Positions 58,494-64,000 of a stretch of 64,000 nt of DNA are shown here, in pieces. The first letter of the stretch is position 1. Each line of letters begins with the position of its first letter. The stretch is from Leifsonia sp. CL147 (GTDB lineage Bacteria > Actinomycetota > Actinomycetes > Actinomycetales > Microbacteriaceae): positions 1-64,000 of the forward strand of contig NZ_FOTM01000012.1 in the NCBI RefSeq assembly GCF_900114565.1, given 5' to 3'. Both the position numbers and the translations under genes were made by a program. The notes beneath the pieces were generated by a model. It had not been told where the DNA came from, searched no databases, and was given only the letters and a program-made list of their open reading frames with translations.

Positions 58494-61049
58494 ATGACGA
58501 TCAGCCTCGACGGCGATGACTGGAGTATCCGGGAGGCGCTGGGCGATACCGCCGAGTGGTATCTGGGGGCGCCGCTGCCCGAGGCGGGCAACAACGTTGC
58601 GGAGGCGTCCGCGGCGATCGCGGCGGCGCCCGGATGGCTCCCGGCTCGCGTGCCGGGCGCCGTGATCGACGATCTGTCCCGGGCGGGGGAGCTGCCGGAT
58701 CCCCGTGCCGGGCGCAACTCCCGCGCTGCGGAATGGACGGCCGAGCGCTCGTGGGTGTACCGCCGGGCGGTGGAGCTGGAGGCTTCCGCAGCCGAGGGGG
58801 TGGCCGTGCTCGAGTTCGACGGCATCGACCCCGGCGCGGACGTGTACTGGGACGGCGAACTGCTCGGCAGTGTCCGCGGGCTCTATCACCGGCTCCGGCT
58901 GCCGCTGGACGCATCCCGGCGTTCCGCAGGGCGGCACAAGCTGGCCCTGCGCGTGCATCCGGCGCCCGACTCGGAGCCGCAGGTGGGCCGCACGGAACGC
59001 GTGCGGGTCCACACGCCGCGGCTCGGCTACGGCTGGGACTTCTCGCCGCGACTGCGCCACCAGGGCGTGTGGAAGAGCGCCCGCCTCCGGCAGGGCCGCG
59101 CGTTGCTGGGGGATGTCGTGGTGCGGTCGAACGTAGAGTCCGGCCGGTCGGCCGGTGTGGTGGACGTCGCGTGGGAGGCGCCCCTCACAGCAGCGGGCGC
59201 GGATCCCGGCGCACTCGCGGTGACCGTCGGCGTCGCCCGAGCTGGCCGCATTCTGGCCGCAACCACCGTCGCGGCGGACGAGGCGTCGGCGAGCGTGCGC
59301 ATTCCCGACGTGGAGCTGTGGTGGCCCAACACGTTCGGCGCACAGCCGCTGTACACGGTGACCGTGGCGCTGGGGGATGCCGACGGCGAGGCCGACCGGA
59401 CCCTCCGCGAGGTCGGCTTCCGTACCGCCGGGCTGGTCCAGAACGGCGGGGCTCCGGCAGACGCGCTGCCGTATACGGCCGTTGTGAACGGCGTGACCGT
59501 CCCCCTCCTCGGCTGGAACTGGACCCCGGCCGACACCCTGTTCGGGTCGATCGAGGAGCGAACGGTCGAGCATCTCCTCGGTCTAGCCGCGGCGTCCGGG
59601 GCGCGGCTGATCCGCGTCTGGGGCGGCGGCCTGGTCGAATCGGAGCACTTCTACACCACCTGCGACCGGCTGGGCCTGCTGGTGTGGCAGGAGTTCTCGC
59701 AGTCGAGCTCGGGGATGCAGAGCGCGCCCAGCACGGATCCCGCCTTCGTCGCGCTGATGCGCGCGGAGGCCGAGGCCCTGGTGCCGACGCGGGTGCATCA
59801 TCCCTCGCTGCTGCTCTGGGGTGGCGGGAACGAGCTCGACGAGGGCGGTCTGCCGCTGTCGGACGACCGTTCGCCCGTGCTCGCCGCCGTGTCGAAGGTC
59901 GTGAGACGGCTGGATCCGGACCGCGGATGGCTGCCCACCTCGCCGACGGGACCGGAGTTCCACAACCGGCTCGACCGCATCCACGCGAACCCGCAGGGCC
60001 AGCACGACGTCCACGGCCCCTGGGAGCACCAGGGGCTGGTCGGTCAGTACACGCTGAGCAACGCGGGAACGAGTCTCGCGCACACGGAGTTCGGCGTCGA
60101 AGGGATGACGAACCTGCGGTCTCTGGAGGCGCTCATCCCGGAGGGCGACCGCTGGCCCGCCGACCGCACCAACCCGGTGTACCGCCACCTCGGCGAGTGG
60201 TGGAACAACGCGCAGCAGGTCGTCGAGCTGTTCGGCGGCCGGCCGGACACGCTGGACACGCTGAACCGCGCATCCCAGTTCCTGCAGGCGACGGGAATCC
60301 AGTACGCCGTGGAGGGGGACCGGCGACGGTTCCCGCGCTGCAGCATGGTGCTGCCCTGGCAGCTGAACGAGAGCTACCCGAACGCGTGGTGCACGGCTGC
60401 GGTGGACTTCCGCGGTGACCCGAAGCCCGCCTTCTTCGCCGTCGCGCGCGCGTTCGAGCGCCGCCGGGCCACGTTGCGGGTGACGCGCGCGGTGTGGGGC
60501 GGAGAGGTGACGGCCTCGGTGGAGGCGTGGCTGTGGGCGGAGGATGCGGTCGCGGCGGGCTCCACGCTGGTGCTGCGGGCGCGGGGGCTGGATGGTGCGG
60601 TGGTGGCGTCGCGGGAGTTCGCGGTCCCTGCCGTCGGGGAGCCCCGGCCGGTCGGGACGCTGGGGGTGGCTGTCGCCGCGCTGCCCCGGGTCTTCCTCTG
60701 GGAGGCGGAGTGGCGCGACGGAGCCGGAGAGAACGGAGGAGGGTTGCTCGACGTGGAGCGGATGGTCGCGACGGCGACGGACGACTTCGCCGCGCTGTTC
60801 GACGCGCCGGCCCCGGAGCTCGCTGTCACCCGGACCGCGAGCGGCGAGGTGCGCATCCAGAACACCGGTGAGATGGCGGCGCTCACTGTGCGCCTGGTGG
60901 ATCCGCGACCTGTCGGCGCGCCGGAGGTTCTGCAGGCGGGCGGCGATCCGCGTCCGCTGCTGCCCGGCGAGGAGCGGGCGCTCGCCGCCACGCCGGGTCT
61001 TCCGGTGCGCGTCGAAGCGTGGAACGTCGTTCCGATCGAGGTTCGGTGA
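58494..61049 (+). CDS. GH2 glycoside hydrolase, beta-mannosidase-like
   Basis: An 851-residue GH2 enzyme. An N-terminal jelly roll (ERSWVYRRAVELEASAAEG, GLYHRLRLPLD) and the immunoglobulin-like domain lead to the TIM barrel. The acid/base Glu447 is in WGGGNELDEGG and the nucleophile Glu532 in HTEFGVEG. RIWGGGLVESEHFYTTCDRL-like segments and RVHTPRLGYGWDFSPRL match the beta-mannosidase branch. There is no signal peptide, so it is intracellular. ATG 58494 has GGTGAG 7 nt upstream; GTG 58482 is an alternative. Specificity for mannosides is inference. Confidence 0.9.
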   Translation: MTISLDGDDWSIREALGDTAEWYLGAPLPEAGNNVAEASAAIAAAPGWLPARVPGAVIDDLSRAGELPDPRAGRNSRAAEWTAERSWVYRRAVELEASAAEGVAVLEFDGIDPGADVYWDGELLGSVRGLYHRLRLPLDASRRSAGRHKLALRVHPAPDSEPQVGRTERVRVHTPRLGYGWDFSPRLRHQGVWKSARLRQGRALLGDVVVRSNVESGRSAGVVDVAWEAPLTAAGADPGALAVTVGVARAGRILAATTVAADEASASVRIPDVELWWPNTFGAQPLYTVTVALGDADGEADRTLREVGFRTAGLVQNGGAPADALPYTAVVNGVTVPLLGWNWTPADTLFGSIEERTVEHLLGLAAASGARLIRVWGGGLVESEHFYTTCDRLGLLVWQEFSQSSSGMQSAPSTDPAFVALMRAEAEALVPTRVHHPSLLLWGGGNELDEGGLPLSDDRSPVLAAVSKVVRRLDPDRGWLPTSPTGPEFHNRLDRIHANPQGQHDVHGPWEHQGLVGQYTLSNAGTSLAHTEFGVEGMTNLRSLEALIPEGDRWPADRTNPVYRHLGEWWNNAQQVVELFGGRPDTLDTLNRASQFLQATGIQYAVEGDRRRFPRCSMVLPWQLNESYPNAWCTAAVDFRGDPKPAFFAVARAFERRRATLRVTRAVWGGEVTASVEAWLWAEDAVAAGSTLVLRARGLDGAVVASREFAVPAVGEPRPVGTLGVAVAALPRVFLWEAEWRDGAGENGGGLLDVERMVATATDDFAALFDAPAPELAVTRTASGEVRIQNTGEMAALTVRLVDPRPVGAPEVLQAGGDPRPLLPGEERALAATPGLPVRVEAWNVVPIEVR

Positions 61050-61129
61050 GTGGATGACGCCCGACCCGATCCAGGCGGCACACCGCGCACGTTCACGGCC
61101 TGTTCAGATCCAGGTGGTGTGATAGCCCC

Positions 61130-62053
61130 GTGAAGACGCGAATCGCGGAGTACCCGCGGCCGGACCACTTTCTTCTCCACATCAGCGACACGCACGTGCT
61201 GGCGGGAGGCGAGAAGCTCTACGGCAGCGTCGACAGCGAGCGGCACCTCCGCGCTCTCCTCACGGAGGTCGAGGCATCGGGCGGACGGCCGGAGGCGATC
61301 GTCTTCACCGGCGACCTGGCCGACCGCGGTCAGCCGGACGCCTACGCGCGGTTGCGCGCCCTGGTCGAGCCGGTCGCCGAGCGGATGGGCGCCCGCGTCA
61401 TCTGGGTGATGGGCAACCACGACGACCGCGCGGCCTTCCGGGCGGGGCTGCGCGACGAGCTGCCGGAGGTGACACCGGTCGATGACGTGTACTGGATCGG
61501 CGGCCTGCGGGTCATCGCGCTCGACTCCACCGTCCCCGGGCACCACTACGGGGATGTCAGCGAGCCGCAGCTGGATTGGCTCGCCGCGGAGCTGGCGATG
61601 CCGGCACCCGAGGGGACCATCCTCGCGATGCATCACCCGCCCATCCCGAGCGTGCTCGACCTCGCGGTGTCGGTGGAGCTGCGGGACCAGTCGCAGCTGC
61701 GCGAGGTCCTCGAGGGCAGCGACGTGCGCAGCATCATCGCCGGGCACCTCCACTATTCGTCCACGGCGACGTTCGCCGGCATCCCGGTCTCGGTCGCGTC
61801 CGCCAGCTGCTACACGCAGGACCTCACCGTGCCGACGGGAGGGACGCGCGGCCGCGACGGAGCCCGTGCCTTCAACCTGGTGCACGTCTACCCGAACACC
61901 GTGCTGCACTCGGTGGTGCCGCTGGGCCACTACCCGACGCTCGACTACGTGGATGCGGAGGAGTCGGCCCGGCGCCTGGCCGCCGACGGCATCCGCATCC
62001 CTCCCGCTGCTCGCCACGAGGCGCCCACCGAGCCCATCGCCGTCCTCGCCTAG
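61130..62053 (+). CDS. CpdA-like calcineurin-fold phosphodiesterase
   Basis: A 307-residue metallophosphoesterase. The metal ligands are in [42 protein letters not shown] and [10 protein letters not shown], the complete calcineurin-like set with the GNHD motif of class III cyclic-nucleotide phosphodiesterases (CpdA, Rv0805). Substrate could be cAMP or another phosphoester. Eighty bp separate it from the GH2 gene on the same strand, and a giant palindrome follows. Confidence 0.9.
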   Translation: MKTRIAEYPRPDHFLLHISDTHVLAGGEKLYGSVDSERHLRALLTEVEASGGRPEAIVFTGDLADRGQPDAYARLRALVEPVAERMGARVIWVMGNHDDRAAFRAGLRDELPEVTPVDDVYWIGGLRVIALDSTVPGHHYGDVSEPQLDWLAAELAMPAPEGTILAMHHPPIPSVLDLAVSVELRDQSQLREVLEGSDVRSIIAGHLHYSSTATFAGIPVSVASASCYTQDLTVPTGGTRGRDGARAFNLVHVYPNTVLHSVVPLGHYPTLDYVDAEESARRLAADGIRIPPAARHEAPTEPIAVLA

Positions 62054-62093
62054 CGCGCTCCCGCCCCCCGCTCCCGCCCCCGCGCCCCACCCA

Positions 62094-62195
62094 CCCCGCG
62101 CTCACCCCCCACCGTCGAGTACGCAGAGATTGCACGCTCGCCCGGCGTGTCGCGTGCAATCTGTGCGTACTCGACGGTGGGGGGTGAGCGCGGGG
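62094..62195. repeat. 102-bp near-perfect palindrome between convergent genes
   Basis: Arms 62094-62136 and 62153-62195 are 43 bp each and differ at one position when paired, around a 16-bp loop. The core of the left arm reads CACCGTCGAGTACGCAGAGA; both ends are GC-rich (CCCCGCGCTCACC and its complement). It lies between the stops of the phosphoesterase and Stealth genes. It could act as a two-way terminator, or be a mobile palindromic repeat. No T-run follows on either strand. Confidence 0.92.
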
Positions 62196-62215
62196 GGTGG
62201 GGGTGAGGCGCGGGG

Positions 62216-63808
62216 TCAGGGGGCGGGGCGCTCCCAGGGGGCGGGGAAGGGGAAGTAGCGCTCCAGGAAGTCGGTGACGATCCGGGTGCGCTCCTCCGGC
62301 TGGATCTCGGGCTTGGAGCCGTCGTTGAGGCAGAACATGTCCTGGTCGCGCTTCTTCAGCAGGCGGCGCATCATCTCCGGCGCCTGCCGGAGCGTCGTCT
62401 CGACGTACATCACCTTCGCCTGCGTCTGGGTCACCGCCCGCCCGGTCATCAGCGCGTAGTAGTGGTACAGCGAGTTGGTCACCGAGATGTCGGTCGCGGA
62501 GCGGAACGGGCTGGCGGCCGTCCGCCGGAAGTCCTCGGCGAACTCCTGCTCCATCTCGCGCAGGACGCCGATGCGCAGCGGCGCGGCGCAATGCTCGAGG
62601 TGCCGCGTGGTGACGGCGCCGAACCGCTCCCAGAGCAGCCGGCGGTTGACGCGGGCCGCGTTCTCGAAGCCGCTGCGGGCCGGGTCCGTCTCGCCGAGCC
62701 CGATCCGGGTCCCGGCCTCCACGAACTTGGTCACGCCGCCCGGCGAGAAGAACACGTCGGGCGAGAGCGGACGGCCGATGAACATGTCGTCGTTCGAGTA
62801 CAGGAAGTGCTCCGCCAGCCCGGGGATGTGGTGCAGTTGGCTCTCGACGGCATGCGAGTTGTGCGTCGGCAGAGTGGAGGTGTCGGCGAAGAAGTCCTCG
62901 CTGCGCATGATGTGGATGCGCGGGTGCTCGGGATCCAGCCACGGCGGCACCGGTGAATCCGTCGCGATGTAGATGTTGCGGATCCACGGCGCGAACATGT
63001 GGACGCTGCGCAGCGCGTACTTGAGCTCGTCGATCTGCCGGAAGCGCGCTTCGTTGTCGTCGCCCTCTCCGACCACGTAGGCGGCCATCCGCGCGGCGCG
63101 CTGCCGCTGGTATTCGGCGCTGGACCCATCCACCCACGAGAAGACGATGTCGATGTCGAAGGCCACGTCGCTCGCCAGCGGGTCGAACATGTACTGCAGG
63201 GTGCGCCAGCGGCGGCCGTAGAGCTCGACCTCGGCCTCGACGGCCTCGCCCCGCGGCAGCCGGGGACGCATCAGGGCGTTCGGGCGCGGCGCGGTGATCT
63301 CGTCGTCGCCGAACTTCCAGAACTCCAGCTGGAAGGCGGTGTCCGCGCCGTAGCGCAGCCGGCCGATCGGCTCGAGCCGGGGGCGGTACACCCGCAGCAC
63401 GTCGGCCTTGCGGCGGGAGAGCCGTCCATCGGCGATCAGCAGGTCGTCGCCGTGCCCGTCACCGTCGTGGTCGATGCTGCGGGAGTAGAAGGGCTCGTCG
63501 GCGAAGGCCGCGGCCAGTGCCGCGGAGACTTCCTTCCGCCGCCGTCGGTCGAGGGCGACGATCAGGCGGTTGTCGTCGTCGCGGACGAGCAGGTACTCCA
63601 GTCCTGCGGCATCGAGCGCATCCCGGACGGCGACGAGGTCTTCGATCATCGACTCCCGAGGCGTGAAGGGACCCGAGACCAGCGTGAACAGCCCCTTCCG
63701 CTGCACGACGTCGTCGCGGGCGAATCGGGGCGCGCCGATGCCGGGGTCGCTGGTGACGACGACGGGCTCGGGCTGGACGGAGAGGGATGCGGGAGGATGC
63801 TCAGCCAT
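62216..63808 (-). CDS. Stealth-family capsular/exopolysaccharide phosphotransferase
   Basis: A 530-residue protein with all four Stealth regions. CR1 is DIDIVFSWVDGSS. CR2 is RFRQIDELKYALRSVHMFAP plus IYIATDSPVPPWL. CR3 is THNSHAVESQLHHIPGLAEH and FLYSNDDMFIGRPL. CR4 is FCLNDGSKPEI. Stealth proteins transfer hexose-1-phosphate from UDP-sugars into cell-surface polymers and are related to human GNPTAB. The first 210 residues are a less conserved N-terminal domain. No other polysaccharide genes are visible beside it. Confidence 0.93.
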   Translation of the reverse strand: MAEHPPASLSVQPEPVVVTSDPGIGAPRFARDDVVQRKGLFTLVSGPFTPRESMIEDLVAVRDALDAAGLEYLLVRDDDNRLIVALDRRRRKEVSAALAAAFADEPFYSRSIDHDGDGHGDDLLIADGRLSRRKADVLRVYRPRLEPIGRLRYGADTAFQLEFWKFGDDEITAPRPNALMRPRLPRGEAVEAEVELYGRRWRTLQYMFDPLASDVAFDIDIVFSWVDGSSAEYQRQRAARMAAYVVGEGDDNEARFRQIDELKYALRSVHMFAPWIRNIYIATDSPVPPWLDPEHPRIHIMRSEDFFADTSTLPTHNSHAVESQLHHIPGLAEHFLYSNDDMFIGRPLSPDVFFSPGGVTKFVEAGTRIGLGETDPARSGFENAARVNRRLLWERFGAVTTRHLEHCAAPLRIGVLREMEQEFAEDFRRTAASPFRSATDISVTNSLYHYYALMTGRAVTQTQAKVMYVETTLRQAPEMMRRLLKKRDQDMFCLNDGSKPEIQPEERTRIVTDFLERYFPFPAPWERPAP

Positions 63809-63900
63809 ACAGCCTTTACTCTAGGCGGCTCTTCTCCGGGCTGCTCTCCCGCCTCCCTCCCGCTCTCTCGTCCGCCCTGCACGCCACGATCGCTTCGCGG

Positions 63901-64000
63901 TCACTCCGTCGGCACGCCCTCGGCAGCCGGGTGGTGCGAGGCGGCGATGGTGGGGGTGAGGAGTTCCTGGATGGTGGCCAGGAGCAGGGAACGGGCCTCC
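63901..64000 (-). CDS. C-terminal fragment of a minus-strand gene (N-terminus outside window)
   Basis: A frame with correct codon bias enters from the right edge and stops at TGA (63901-63903). It encodes ARSLLLATIQELLTPTIAAS then HHPAAEGVPTE, a helical end. Too little is present to name the family; a regulator-like helical C-terminus is possible. It would be upstream of the Stealth gene on the same strand, separated by about 90 bp. Confidence 0.5.
   Translation of the reverse strand, partial: EARSLLLATIQELLTPTIAASHHPAAEGVPTE

Overview
The window is high-GC DNA with third-position-G/C codon use and many GTG starts. Its gene order is trxA-trxB-murJ beside parAB, then pcnA, rpsF-ssb-rpsR-rplI and dnaB. 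This is the origin-proximal region of an actinobacterial chromosome, most likely Microbacteriaceae (Leifsonia-like); family-level placement is inference. dnaA and oriC are not in the window and are expected to the left.

Layout. 1-2133: the 3' end of an IS256-type transposase, a 32-bp tandem repeat, and about 1.8 kb without convincing genes that carries five perfect 14-bp parS sites; the last parS overlaps the parA start. 2134-4049: parA-parB. 4099-11859 (minus): ddl-like ligase, PLP aminotransferase, trxB-trxA, murJ and a large DUF6049-like envelope protein. 11955-17155: CCA-adding enzyme, the S6/SSB/S18/L9 operon with a probable S6:S18 leader, then dnaB preceded by a DnaA-box cluster. 17205-20719: small membrane proteins, purB and a holin-like protein. 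20859-25953: hisC-like aminotransferase and a 2-oxo acid dehydrogenase operon (E1 alpha, E1 beta, E2).

25954-29060 is the most unusual region. A short gene encodes a 34-residue peptide ending in two copies of TRQAGGYT. It is followed by a YcaO-domain protein with an N-terminal Cys4 (zinc-type) region and an MFS exporter. This looks like a compact RiPP (ribosomally made, modified peptide) pathway. It is less GC-rich than its neighbours and is bounded by two identical 26-bp sequences. One is the 3' end of the E2 gene; the other is the 3' end of the exporter gene. The cassette therefore looks inserted at the E2 terminus, yet it carries no integrase.

29061-33675: zinc uptake (znuA-znuC-znuB behind a Zur-type box), zur, cysteine-poor ribosomal proteins L28/L33/S14, and HU. 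33754-41309: CopD/CtaG copper protein, PIF1-like helicase, FHA protein, a serine-hydrolase-like lipoprotein lacking its catalytic motif, a 490-bp AT-richer gap with helically phased DnaA-like words, and a FetB-like permease. 41386-43991: LacI regulator and GH51 arabinofuranosidase with shared operators. 44121-51345: a putative membrane metalloprotease, an isochorismatase-fold enzyme, a TetR/DUF4386 divergent pair with twin operators, a TMEM175-type channel, several small acidic or repeat proteins, and a HAD phosphatase. 51356-55942: class C sortase, SpaA-type pilin and divergent signal peptidase I (a pilus locus). 56246-63808: two Gfo/Idh/MocA dehydrogenases, a GH2 beta-mannosidase-like enzyme, a CpdA-like phosphoesterase, a 102-bp near-perfect palindrome and a Stealth-family phosphotransferase. 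The window ends inside another minus-strand gene.

No tRNA, rRNA or CRISPR array was recognised. All assignments come from reading motifs and gene order; no database search was run.
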